Shown here: positions 17,972-27,100 of the stretch, in pieces | Numbering within the stretch: position 1 is the stretch's first letter | Layout: each line of letters opens with the position of its first letter | DNA from: Lacrimispora indolis DSM 755 | Lineage (GTDB): Bacteria > Bacillota > Clostridia > Lachnospirales > Lachnospiraceae | Assembly: GCF_000526995.1 (NCBI RefSeq) | Contig: NZ_AZUI01000001.1 | Coordinates: 124,001 to 188,000 of the forward strand | DNA length: 64,000 nucleotides | Direction of reading: 5' to 3' | Notes under the pieces: generated by a model | Databases searched by the model: none | What the model was told of the DNA's origin: nothing | What the model saw: the letters and a program-made list of their open reading frames with translations, nothing else | Position numbers and translations under genes: made by a program

Positions 17972-17990
17972 AATGTAATTATATTACATT
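17972..17990 (-). promoter_or_regulatory. RpiR-type operator
   Basis: AATGTAAT-TAT-ATTACATT is an inverted repeat with eight-base arms, 22 bases upstream of the -35 box. The inner TGTAATTATATTACA matches the TGTAATTWWATTACA pattern known for the RpiR-family protein HexR. The regulator encoded at 14375-15229 is the obvious candidate. The match is visible; binding is inferred. Confidence 0.55.
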
Positions 17991-18095
17991 ATTTCATAAA
18001 GTATTATGCTGCATGAGAAAATAAAAGGCTTATTCAGTCACCCCATATAAGGCGAATAAAATAAACTGTTTATGGGTCGGCCTGATAAGATGTCT

Positions 18096-18128
18096 AAAAA
18101 AACAAAAGATCAGCCTGACCGACTGATC
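18096..18128 (-). terminator. intrinsic terminator of the WYL regulator gene
   Basis: Minus strand GATCAGTC, loop GGTCA, GGCTGATC, then TTTTGTTTTTTT. Eight-base stem with one G-U pair and a long U tract, 23 bases after the stop codon. Confidence 0.85.
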
Positions 18129-18150
18129 CCTTATTTTACTTTGTTAACCA

Positions 18151-19092
18151 TCATATTGAAATAAAATGATTTTTTATCGTATATAACCGCTCAAGAATTA
18201 AGTTTTTCAAGCCGGCCGGTCTAATAGAAAAAACTCTTTCACCATAGATAGTGAAATAATCCGCAATAAACGCTTCTTCCCCTTTGTTATAAAATCCTCT
18301 TATATAATATTTCCCATTTTCATGATGCAGCTCCATTGACGGATAATGCTCTTTATAAAATAGATCCACTCCTTTATCAGAAACACCGACCTCAAAGTCG
18401 GTTGCCTCTTTATCCCGAAACATTTTTTTAGATGAAATTAGAAATTCAGAAAGAGGCTTTGCCATATATTTATCGCAGGGTTTCACAAAATGAATTTTAT
18501 CACAGCGAAACACTTGAGGCTTTTCCGTCTGGAAATTGAACGCCGTTGCATACCACTGCCCGTAGGCTGAGGTAATATCAAAGAATTGGACATCATACTG
18601 CTTTTCAACCTCTCCCTTTGTATAGAGGACTTCACACACACTTTCATTAACTGCCATTTGCAGAATATCTTTCAGGCAGTTACATTCATTCCTGTTCTGG
18701 TAACTTCCCAAGCTAAAAATCAATTCCATTTTCCGCAGCTTTTTTATCCGCTCCTCTGATATGCACCCTTCGAATTTTTGCTTAAGTTTTTTTACATTCA
18801 AATGAAACGGTGTGGATTGGTAGGCATTAAGCGTTTCCATAGAAAAATACAATGCGTGAACTTCATCAATTGTAAAGACAATGGGGGATAATAAACGATT
18901 GGGAAGAATCCCATAATATCCGTTTCGCCCGGACTTGGAGTAAATGGGCATGCCGATTTCTTCCAAGGACTGTATATCCCGAAGTGCCGTACTTTTGGAA
19001 ATGGAATATCTGTCCATGATGCTTTTAAGATTAAAAGATTTTTTATCATTTAAATATATCATCATATCATTTAACCGTTCTGATTTTTTCAT
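18151..19092 (-). CDS. WYL-domain transcriptional regulator (DeoR/YafY type)
   Basis: 313 residues. An N-terminal winged helix (SFNLKSIMDRYSISKSTALR) binds DNA and a C-terminal WYL domain (about 140-300; YDVQFFDITSAYGQWYATAF, CDKIHFVKPCDKY) is the ligand or nucleic-acid sensing module. ATG at 19090-19092 is chosen because GAGG precedes it; a TTG fifteen codons upstream has no site. It is a single-gene unit ending in its own terminator. An interspersed repeat fills its 5' side. Target genes are unknown. Confidence 0.82.
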   Translation of the reverse strand: MKKSERLNDMMIYLNDKKSFNLKSIMDRYSISKSTALRDIQSLEEIGMPIYSKSGRNGYYGILPNRLLSPIVFTIDEVHALYFSMETLNAYQSTPFHLNVKKLKQKFEGCISEERIKKLRKMELIFSLGSYQNRNECNCLKDILQMAVNESVCEVLYTKGEVEKQYDVQFFDITSAYGQWYATAFNFQTEKPQVFRCDKIHFVKPCDKYMAKPLSEFLISSKKMFRDKEATDFEVGVSDKGVDLFYKEHYPSMELHHENGKYYIRGFYNKGEEAFIADYFTIYGERVFSIRPAGLKNLILERLYTIKNHFISI

Positions 19093-19109
19093 GAATTTTT
19101 CCTCTTTCT

Positions 19110-19210
19110 GAGTCAGGCGGATGCATCCAATGACCAAGAGTCACAGCGCCCCCACCCACCACTTAATGCTTTTTGCATTTGAAGTGGGGGATTTACTTAA
19201 TTCAGTTAAA
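19110..19210 (-). repeat. dispersed intergenic repeat, copy D
   Basis: One end reads TTTAACTGAATTAAGTAAAT (minus strand, at 19191-19210); a hairpin CCACTT-ATGC-ATGC-AAGTGG follows (19151-19191), and the other end carries GGATGCATCCGCCTGAC near the WYL gene start. The 41-base core at 19151-19191 is identical to 45491-45531 (copy E). The end ATCCGCCTGAC and the preceding TGACTCTTGGTCATTG match copy F. Reminiscent of non-autonomous IS200/IS605-type elements with subterminal hairpins. Confidence 0.7.
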
Positions 19211-19417
19211 TGGTTTCACTAATTGACACCATTATACATTATACTCCAATCATAACAACAAATAAAGTAAAGACTAACTATTAAAAGTCAAGTCTAAAAA
19301 AGAAAGTTTATGAATGAATTGCAGAAATGCATTTCAAGTAAATCAGTACCTTGAAAACCGCATGACAAACAGAGCATCTTTACAGGTGCTCAAAAAGAAA
19401 ATTATTAAACAGAAAAG
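19211..19417. other. non-coding flank of the IS110 element
   Basis: About 200 bases without a supportable gene. GAGCA-CCTGTAAAGA-TGCTC (minus strand, around 19373-19393) could form a short hairpin after the transposase. Near 19348 the plus strand reads GTACCTTGAAAACCGCATGA, which resembles the conserved motif of Clostridial 16S-23S spacers; no rRNA gene is present. The exact element boundary cannot be fixed by eye. Confidence 0.4.
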
Positions 19418-20593
19418 TTAAGAGACTTTGTTGTATGCCTGTCCCGATTTTTCTAACCGATAAATGACTCTGACCAGCTTCTTCGCAGCATGAGAAACAG
19501 CAACGTTATAATGCTTACCCTCCGCCCTCTTTTTTGCAAGATAGGCGGCAAATACCGGATCCCACTTACAGACAAATTTAGCAGCATTAAAAAGTGCGTA
19601 GCGCAGATACCTGGAACCACGCTTTTCCATATGTGAATGAGAAGATTCCAACTGTCCGGATTGGTAGGTAGAGGGAGATAATCCAGCATAGGCAAGAATC
19701 TTATCAGGAGAGTCAAAACGGGAAAAATCACCGATTTCAGCTAGAATCATGGCGCCCATCCGGTAACTGATTCCAGGAATCGTAAGAATAGGGGAATGGA
19801 GTTCATCCATGATACGTTTTATTTCCTGTTCGATTTCATCAATTTCGGCATCTAATTCACCTATCAGCTTTAGGGTGTGTTTCAGTTCCAGAGATTTTAC
19901 AGGCATATTCGAACCGATAGAGGCTCTGGCTGTTTCCCTGAACAGGATGGCGTTGTCTCTGCCGTAACGACCCTTAGAGGTTTCGTAAAGCAGATTGGTC
20001 AGTCTGGTAAGATGAGCAGAAGCAATCTGAAAAGCACCGGGGAATTCGCTTAGTAAAGCGGAAATGGAAGGCATATGAAGAGTGGGAACCAGCTTTTCCA
20101 GTTCAGGAAAAAGAATCGTAACCAGACGGGAAACAGAAGTTTTAAGCTTGGCGCGCTCCCTGACTTTATCAAAACGGTAACGGGTTAGTGACTTTAATTC
20201 CTCGTTGTGGTAAGATATGTCTGAGTAGGACTTTAAGTTCACATCAGACATAAGCATTGTAGCAATCGTATGGGAATCAACTTTATCCGTTTTCGTCTTT
20301 CTAAGGCTTAGACTTTTTCTGAAAAGACTGGTATGTAACGGATTGATAACAAAGGTGGTCAGACCTTTATCAAGAAGAAAGCCCAAGATGTTATAACTGT
20401 AGTGTCCAGTGGCTTCAAGGCCTACTTTTACATTGGTTAAATCATCTGTAGTGGAAGTGATCTTCTGATAGAGGACCTCAAAACCTTCCCGGTTGTTGGG
20501 AATGGTAAAGGATTTAAAGAGAATCTTCCCATCTGAGTTGATGATAAAACAATCATGCTTATCCTTGGAAACATCAATCCCTGCGTATATCAT
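19418..20593 (-). CDS. IS110-family transposase (DEDD recombinase)
   Basis: 391 residues, intact. The RuvC-like domain begins MIYAGIDVSKDKHDCF (Asp7), followed by VGLEATGHY (Glu) and KTDKVDSHTIA (Asp pair), the DEDD set. The C-terminal Tnp_2 (IS116/IS110/IS902) domain includes ILTIPGISYRMGAMILAEIG, the Ser-containing AGLSPSTYQSG and RGSRYLRYALFNAA. ATG at 20591-20593 is chosen for its GGAG site and because family proteins start at this strand; a longer upstream extension would lie in the non-coding RNA. Probably an active element or recently so. Confidence 0.92.
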   Translation of the reverse strand: MIYAGIDVSKDKHDCFIINSDGKILFKSFTIPNNREGFEVLYQKITSTTDDLTNVKVGLEATGHYSYNILGFLLDKGLTTFVINPLHTSLFRKSLSLRKTKTDKVDSHTIATMLMSDVNLKSYSDISYHNEELKSLTRYRFDKVRERAKLKTSVSRLVTILFPELEKLVPTLHMPSISALLSEFPGAFQIASAHLTRLTNLLYETSKGRYGRDNAILFRETARASIGSNMPVKSLELKHTLKLIGELDAEIDEIEQEIKRIMDELHSPILTIPGISYRMGAMILAEIGDFSRFDSPDKILAYAGLSPSTYQSGQLESSHSHMEKRGSRYLRYALFNAAKFVCKWDPVFAAYLAKKRAEGKHYNVAVSHAAKKLVRVIYRLEKSGQAYNKVS

Positions 20594-20800
20594 AGCGAAA
20601 CTCCTATTAAATGAATTTGATACTGTTTTAGACCACGGTGGCTCTCTGCGATTGTAACCTTGTTCTAAATAAACCGTCATGCGGTATCTAACTGATTAAC
20701 AAGTGAACAAAGAGACTGTGGTTAGAGCCTTTACTAAACCATCAAGTGGTAGGAGAAATGAACTAATCCACAGTATCTAAAACAGCATAGCTCATACCTA
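20594..20800 (-). ncRNA. candidate IS110 bridge RNA region
   Basis: IS110-group elements express a bridge RNA from the non-coding end upstream of the transposase. Here the minus strand forms a stem ACTGTGG...CCACAGT (about 20772-20778 with 20719-20725), extended by TTAG/CTAA and enclosing a 35-base loop that itself contains CCACTTGATGG. A second structured part lies nearer the transposase (CTCTGCGATTG...). The layout agrees with a two-loop bridge RNA, but target- and donor-binding loops were not assigned. Confidence 0.4.
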
Positions 20801-20851
20801 AGAAAAGGTAAAGAAAAGCTATGACTATATAATACAAGGAGAGTTTTAATC

Positions 20852-21274
20852 ATGAATACAAAACAAGAATTCACCCGATTGATGAACACACAAACTGAAA
20901 TTGCATTGGCCACTTGTGTTGACGGCCAGCCAAATGTGAGGATTGTAAATTTCTACTTTGACGAAACGGCCAAAGTGATATGCTTTTCCTCTTTTAGGGA
21001 TAATGAGAAGGTCAGGGAGTTTGAAAGCAGCAACAAGGTATCATTTACAACCATTCCTCACGAGGGCAATGAGCATATCAGGGCGAAAGGCACGGTAAAA
21101 AAAAGCAGCCGCACGGTGTTTGATGCAGCAGAACATTTCATCAAGAAAATCCCAGGCTACAAAGATACTATAGAACAGGCCGGTGATTTCTTAGTCCTCT
21201 TTGAAATTGCCTTTGATTCAGCTGTTATCACCTTAGATTTTGAAAACACAGAAACATACATGTTAACTGAGTGA
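20852..21274 (+). CDS. pyridoxamine 5'-phosphate oxidase-fold flavin-binding protein
   Basis: 140 residues with the split-barrel fold: IALATCVDGQPNVRIVNFYF is the first strand pair and VSFTTIPHEGNEHIRAKGTV the flavin-side region. Small Clostridial members of this group bind FMN or related cofactors and reduce unknown substrates; true PdxH activity is unlikely given the size and missing C-terminal signature. AAGGAGAG stands ahead of the ATG, and TATAAT at 20827-20832 lies directly upstream, close to the IS110 end, so the element may have altered its promoter. Single-gene unit with terminator at 21464-21513. Confidence 0.8.
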   Translation: MNTKQEFTRLMNTQTEIALATCVDGQPNVRIVNFYFDETAKVICFSSFRDNEKVREFESSNKVSFTTIPHEGNEHIRAKGTVKKSSRTVFDAAEHFIKKIPGYKDTIEQAGDFLVLFEIAFDSAVITLDFENTETYMLTE

Positions 21275-21463
21275 CCATGACTATAAATATAGAAGCAACA
21301 GGCTAAACACTATTTCAACAGCAGATCGGTAATGTGAGTAAACCGCCGGCCAGCACAAACAGATTTTACAGGCAGAATACTCACATCAATCATCACTTAC
21401 CGGACAGCCTGCCGGAACGAAACGCACCATTAAACGAAAGTATGGCACAGATAAGCAGAATTT

Positions 21464-21513
21464 AAAGAACAGAGTCGAAAATATGCATATTAATATTCAA
21501 CTCTGTTCTTTTC
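21464..21513 (+). terminator. intrinsic terminator after the PNPOx-like gene
   Basis: AAAGAACAGAGT pairs perfectly with ACTCTGTTCTTT (12 bp) around a 24-base AT-rich loop, followed by TTCC. The long distance from the stop (190 bases) leaves a 3' stretch at 21275-21463 with no gene that I can support. Confidence 0.6.
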
Positions 21514-21546
21514 CATGCATCCATGATATAATTTGATAAAATAAAA

Positions 21547-21674
21547 TTTAACTGAATCAAATAATTCCCAGTCAGGTTGCGTAGAAGTTCCTCCTGACAA
21601 GCAGCGAAGCGGAGGGTCCACCTCATGGTGCGGGGTGTGCCGTGACCCTTGGTCATTGAGAATATCCGCTTGAC
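21547..21674 (+). repeat. dispersed intergenic repeat, copy F
   Basis: Plus strand. Begins TTTAACTGAATCAAATAATT and ends GAATATCCGCTTGACC, the two end modules of the family. The interior has AAGCAGCGAAGCGGAGGG (also in copy C as AAGTAGCGAAGCGGATTG) and TGACCCTTGGTCATTG (also in copy D). It ends 26 bases before the ATG of the YdeI-family gene, with AGGAGG following. Confidence 0.7.
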
Positions 21675-21700
21675 CTTTCACACAGACAGGAGGATGTGTT

Positions 21701-22264
21701 ATGAGCGAACTTTTGCATTTTAAAACACGAGATGAGTTCCGGATTTGGCTAACCCATAATTGCATGTCGGGTGATGGAGTCTGGCTGCTGTTCGGAAAGA
21801 CCAAGGAATTAAAGACGCTTAAAGCGGGGGAAGCCCTGGAAGAAGCTCTGTGCTTTGGATGGATTGACGGATTAATGAAACGAGTTGATGATCATTCCTA
21901 TATGAAATATTTTTCTGCACGAAGAAAAGGCAGCAAGTGGTCAGAAAAGAATAAGTCATTAATAAAAAGTCTGGAAACACGTGGGCTGATGACTGATTTT
22001 GGCAGAGAAAAAGTTAAGGAAGCCAAAAGTAATGGGCAATGGGATCATTCAGCCGTACCTTCTGCTGTAACAAGTGAACAAATTGAATCAGTAGCCGGTC
22101 TGCTGAAAGAATATGAGCAGGCTTATACAAACTTTCAGGGAATGCCTCCGTCTGTGCAGAAGACTTATGCCAGAGCATACTTTGATGCTAAAACCGATGC
22201 CGGACGCATCAAACGCCTTGCATGGATGGTGGATCGTTTAGAAAAGAATTTAAAACCAATGTGA
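21701..22264 (+). CDS. YdeI/OmpD-associated family protein
   Basis: 187 residues. Signatures of the family are FRIWLTHNCMSGDGVWLLFG, EALCFGWIDGLMKRVDDHSY with FSARRKGSKWSEKNKSLIK, and a C-terminal helical segment (AYFDAKTDAGRIKRLAWMVD). The biochemical role is unknown; relatives are linked to peptide-stress phenotypes. CAGGAGG precedes the ATG. Monocistronic with its own terminator. Confidence 0.82.
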   Translation: MSELLHFKTRDEFRIWLTHNCMSGDGVWLLFGKTKELKTLKAGEALEEALCFGWIDGLMKRVDDHSYMKYFSARRKGSKWSEKNKSLIKSLETRGLMTDFGREKVKEAKSNGQWDHSAVPSAVTSEQIESVAGLLKEYEQAYTNFQGMPPSVQKTYARAYFDAKTDAGRIKRLAWMVDRLEKNLKPM

Positions 22265-22291
22265 TAAAATTTTATAGTTCCATTCCTAATT

Positions 22292-22332
22292 ACAGACGCA
22301 GGCAGGCATATCAGCACCTGTGTCTGTTTTGG
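22292..22332 (+). terminator. intrinsic terminator after the YdeI-family gene
   Basis: ACAGACGCAGG and CCTGTGTCTGT form an 11-bp stem with one G-U pair, followed by TTTT. Confidence 0.7.
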
Positions 22333-22367
22333 CATCAATATAGATCTTTTAGCTTGTCAACCCTATG

Positions 22368-22400
22368 AAAATGGCGCAGCCTTTCCGCTGCGCCATTCTT
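22368..22400 (-). terminator. intrinsic terminator of the beta-glucoside operon
   Basis: AATGGCGCAGC and GCTGCGCCATT pair perfectly around a six-base loop; the minus strand continues TTTTC. It lies about 65 bases after the GH1 stop and may also act on the plus strand. Confidence 0.8.
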
Positions 22401-22464
22401 TCAAAACTTATTCCATACTCTTCTCAGGACTTTCTTTCATGCCACAGCTGATTTTTTCCCAATC

Positions 22465-23973
<1,509 letters not shown>

Positions 23974-23990
23974 TTACATTTACCGGAATC

Positions 23991-25880
23991 CTACTGGAAT
24001 ACCATCAAAACCTCACTGATTCCTGCCTGGGCCATGTCCGTGGGCAAGTCCATCACATTCACATATTCATCAGAGTTTGTCACAATGATCGGAGTGATGG
24101 GATTTAAATGGTTCTCCTTAATAACATCCAAATCCACCTTCATCAAAGGTTCTCCCTGCTCCACCCACTGGTCTTCTTTTACCAGGATTTCAAAGCCTTT
24201 TCCCTGGAGATTCACCGTATCGATCCCGATATGGATCACCACATTGATTCCCCTGTCGGATATCAGGCCGATGGCATGCTTTGTAGGTGCAATCATTTTA
24301 ACCTGTCCCTGAAAAGGTGCTTTCACTGTCCCCTCTTCGGGTATGATCGCAATTCCTTTTCCAAGAATACCCTCCGCAAACATCTTATCAGGAACCTGGG
24401 CAAGTCCCACTGCTTGCCCTGTCATCGGCGCGGCAACGGGTATTTTTACGATATGCCCTTCCTGACCCTGGCTGACCGCTTCAGGCTCTTTCTCTTTCTC
24501 CTTTTCCTTTGTCTTTTCCTTTTCTTCCAGAGGAAGTACAATGGTTAGGATAAAGGCTGTAAAAAATGAGGCAAACACACCCACACAGGCCCAGATAAAG
24601 TTGTTTAATTCCCCTTCTTTCAAATATGTCGGCAAAGCTGTAATTCCGGGAATGCTGAAAGCAAAAGCCTTAACATGAAAGATACCATAAATGGCTCCTC
24701 CCACTGCTCCGCCTGCCAATGCGGCATAAAAGGGCTTTTTATATTTTAAGTTCACACCGTAGATGGCAGGTTCCGTAATGCCGAACAAAGCGGAAAGCGC
24801 GCTGGAAAATGCAATGGATTTCATTTTCTTATCTTTTATTTTAAAGGCCGCCCCTAATACGGCGCCGCACTGGCCAATATTGCTCACAATGCTCATAGGC
24901 AGCAGTAAAATGTCGTAGCCAACGCCCCCCAGTCCATCAAAGGTAGACGGGAAAAATGCATAGTGCATGCCGGTTATAACAATGACCGACATAAGACCTC
25001 CCATGAGAAGACCGGCCACAGGTCCTGCCACTCCAAAGAGGGAAATGAAAAAGGCTGCCACATATTTTCCCACATAACTTCCCAAAGGGGCGATGAAAAC
25101 AAGAACCACAGGGGCTGTGATCAGAAGAGAAGCCACGGGCGTCACGATCAGTTTTAAAAAGCCCGGCACAAAACGGTCTATAAATTTGTATACAATGCTC
25201 AGCAGCAGCACACCCAAAATAATAGGGATCACCGTGGAGTTGTAATCCATTACAGGAATATTCAGAAACAGAAACTTCACCGTACTGATCCCCTGGCCGC
25301 TTAAATTCACAAATGCAGGATACATGATGATCCCTGCAAGGGTAGCAGACAAATGTTCATTTACCCCGAATTTCTTCCCTGCTGAAAAAGCTACGAGAAA
25401 CGGCAGGAAATAATAGGTTGCATTGGAAATCATATCTAAAACAAAATAATTGCTTGACTCCGGATTCAGCATTTTAAGAAAAACCAGAAGCGCCAGAATC
25501 CCTTTTATAATACCGGAACCTGTAATGGCCGGCAAAATGGGATTGAAAATCCCCGATATCACGCCGAAGACCACATTAACCGGATTCTCCCTTTTTTTAT
25601 CCTTCTGCTTTTCTTCTTCCGTATAAGCCACAAGGTCACCCAGCTCTTCCTTTACCCCTTCAAATACCTTTAATACCTCGTTTCCAATGATCACCTGGAA
25701 CTGATCCCCCTGAAACTGGGCTCCCAAAACTCCGTCTAAGGCCTGTATAGCCTTTACATCTGCCTTTTCTCTGGTTTTTAAATGAAAACGCACCCTGGTA
25801 ATGCAGTTCCATGCCTGGGTAATATTATCCTTTCCGCCGCAATACCGGATAATCTCCTGAGCTAATTTTAAATGTTCCAT
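23991..25880 (-). CDS. PTS beta-glucoside transporter, IIBCA fusion
   Basis: 629 residues. Domain order: IIB at 1-85 with phospho-Cys26 in NCITRVRFHL; IIC with about ten membrane helices (100-450; GSGIIKGILALLV, GITEPAIYGVNLKYKKPF being hallmark loops); a highly charged linker of Glu/Lys repeats (about 452-470); and IIA (about 480-629) with the phospho-His in INVVIHIGIDTVNLQGKGFE. Imports and phosphorylates aryl- or alkyl-beta-glucosides. ATG at 25878-25880 fits AAAGGAG nine bases upstream. A second RAT-like sequence lies in the gap to licT. Confidence 0.93.
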   Translation of the reverse strand: MEHLKLAQEIIRYCGGKDNITQAWNCITRVRFHLKTREKADVKAIQALDGVLGAQFQGDQFQVIIGNEVLKVFEGVKEELGDLVAYTEEEKQKDKKRENPVNVVFGVISGIFNPILPAITGSGIIKGILALLVFLKMLNPESSNYFVLDMISNATYYFLPFLVAFSAGKKFGVNEHLSATLAGIIMYPAFVNLSGQGISTVKFLFLNIPVMDYNSTVIPIILGVLLLSIVYKFIDRFVPGFLKLIVTPVASLLITAPVVLVFIAPLGSYVGKYVAAFFISLFGVAGPVAGLLMGGLMSVIVITGMHYAFFPSTFDGLGGVGYDILLLPMSIVSNIGQCGAVLGAAFKIKDKKMKSIAFSSALSALFGITEPAIYGVNLKYKKPFYAALAGGAVGGAIYGIFHVKAFAFSIPGITALPTYLKEGELNNFIWACVGVFASFFTAFILTIVLPLEEKEKTKEKEKEKEPEAVSQGQEGHIVKIPVAAPMTGQAVGLAQVPDKMFAEGILGKGIAIIPEEGTVKAPFQGQVKMIAPTKHAIGLISDRGINVVIHIGIDTVNLQGKGFEILVKEDQWVEQGEPLMKVDLDVIKENHLNPITPIIVTNSDEYVNVMDLPTDMAQAGISEVLMVFQ

Positions 25881-25938
25881 ACACAAAGTCTCCTTTTCGT
25901 TTTATTTTTTTAATAAAATAAACCCTTGTTCGCAGACA

Positions 25939-25964
25939 ATGCCTAATTGAATAGTAACACTCTT
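25939..25964 (-). promoter_or_regulatory. RAT-like antiterminator element before the PTS gene
   Basis: Minus strand GAGTGTTACTATTCAATTAG followed by GCA keeps the GTGTTACT...AGGCA framework of LicT/BglG binding sites. A strong overlapping terminator is not clear; only a weak A/T hairpin (TTTATTTT/AAAATAAA) follows. It may modulate readthrough into the PTS and GH1 genes. Confidence 0.5.
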
Positions 25965-25984
25965 GTTTTGACCACTTGTTTTTA

Positions 25985-26827
25985 TTATTTCTTTGTGACA
26001 CTTGTGATTCTTTCGATGTGAAGCAGTAAATAAATGATTTCATCCTTGGAAACGTCCCACGAATAAGCATCGTGCAGATATTTTGCAATCTTTACGGCGC
26101 ATTGATAGCTTTTTTTATAGCGCGTCTTTACCGTTTCCAATAAATCTTCGTCGTTTAATCCAATGGTATCCTTCATATGAGTTTTCTGCCGTATGATAAA
26201 GTACCGCAGATGCACGATAAACCTGGAGTAATATAAGGAATTTTCGTCTAATATCAGTTGAAAATGATAGTTGACAATATCCAGGATCCTGCTGATTATC
26301 TCTGTTATTTTCAGGGTGTCACTCATATCCTGGCTCTCAAATTGCGCATTTACAAAATGAAGGGCAATAAAGGATGCCTCCTGAGGCGGCAATTTTATCT
26401 GAAGCCGTTCCTCAATGGATTTCACCCCCTTTACTCCGATTTCATATTCCTTTGGATACAAATGGGGAACCTCCCATTGCAGAGGATTATCCACATTCTG
26501 ACTTTTCTTTGCCCGCTCCATTGCAAAATACAAATGATCGGCCAGAACAATCAAAATAGAAGCATGAAGTTGTTTCTCCAATACTCTGGAGCCGTATTGG
26601 ACGATTTCTTCCGTGGCGGATACAATATCCTCCGACAGGTTCTGAATCATAGGGGCCAGACGTTTATTGCTGTCATTGATGAAAAGCTTAGTGACGGAAG
26701 ATTCTTCAACCATATCCCCTTTCTTCCGGTTGAATCCGATCCCGGTTCCAAATAGCACTACTTCGTTATGATTCTCGTCGTAAGCAAGAACGATGTTATT
26801 ATTCAGTGATTTAACAAACTCGAACAT
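25985..26827 (-). CDS. licT: BglG/LicT-family transcriptional antiterminator
   Basis: 280 residues. N-terminal CAT RNA-binding domain (residues 1-58; NNNIVLAYDENHNEVVLFGT, GIGFNRKKGD), then PRD1 (about 65-170, with ADHLYFAMERA and HLYPKEYEIG) and PRD2 (170-280, with SRFIVHLRYFIIRQK and the His in LLHIERI). Phosphorylation of PRD histidines by the PTS sets activity. When active it stabilises the RAT at 26951-26978 and so lets transcription pass the leader terminator of its own operon. Confidence 0.93.
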   Translation of the reverse strand: MFEFVKSLNNNIVLAYDENHNEVVLFGTGIGFNRKKGDMVEESSVTKLFINDSNKRLAPMIQNLSEDIVSATEEIVQYGSRVLEKQLHASILIVLADHLYFAMERAKKSQNVDNPLQWEVPHLYPKEYEIGVKGVKSIEERLQIKLPPQEASFIALHFVNAQFESQDMSDTLKITEIISRILDIVNYHFQLILDENSLYYSRFIVHLRYFIIRQKTHMKDTIGLNDEDLLETVKTRYKKSYQCAVKIAKYLHDAYSWDVSKDEIIYLLLHIERITSVTKK

Positions 26828-26895
26828 AGAACACCTCCCTTCTCGTTAAATCTTTTCCTGCAAATCCGTTTCAGGTAACATTCACTAAAAATACG

Positions 26896-26980
26896 GTAAA
26901 AAAAATCACCAAATACTAATATCCCCATTATTCGGATATTTGTATTTGATGATGCCTGATCGAATCAGTAACACTCACTA
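26896..26980 (-). promoter_or_regulatory. licT leader: RAT antiterminator overlapping an intrinsic terminator
   Basis: The RAT (26951-26978, minus strand) reads GTGAGTGTTACTGATTCGAT then CAGGCATCATC, close to the classical LicT target. Its 3' side overlaps the start of a terminator whose arms are ATCATCAAATACAAATATCC and GGATATTAGTATTTGGTGAT with a U8 tract (26896-26953). The two structures are mutually exclusive, the standard BglG/LicT attenuation design. The leader lies between the promoter at 26994-27022 and licT. Confidence 0.85.
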
Positions 26981-26993
26981 TTAACTTGTTCTC

Positions 26994-27022
26994 AATATAA
27001 CATTTATTCGTCATATTGTCAA
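26994..27022 (-). promoter_or_regulatory. sigma-A promoter of the licT operon
   Basis: Minus strand TTGACA (27017-27022), 17-base spacer, TATATT (26994-26999). Start of transcription would be near 26987, giving a leader of about 160 bases with the RAT first. Confidence 0.8.
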
Positions 27023-27100
27023 GACAATGATTTTAAGTTTCAACGAACCTGACAAAAATGTTATCCGGAAAATCATGAGACATGCAAACGTTATTGCAGA

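Larger units (their letters stand above)
19418..20830 (-). mobile_element. IS110-family insertion sequence
   Basis: Comprises the transposase gene and about 200 bases of structured non-coding sequence on its 5' side, the arrangement of IS110-group elements, which lack terminal inverted repeats and encode a bridge RNA. Boundaries are approximate. It separates the WYL gene from the PNPOx-like gene. TCTAAAACAG (about 20778) and CTGTTTTAGA (about 20624) form an inverted pair within the non-coding end. Confidence 0.7.

Noticed and set aside
20770..20800. A stretch AAAACAGCATAGCTC identical to part of the Streptococcus type II-A CRISPR repeat
   Set aside because: It occurs once, within the non-coding end of the IS110 element, with no array, spacers, tracrRNA or cas gene. 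I treat the match as coincidence or as a possible target feature, not CRISPR.
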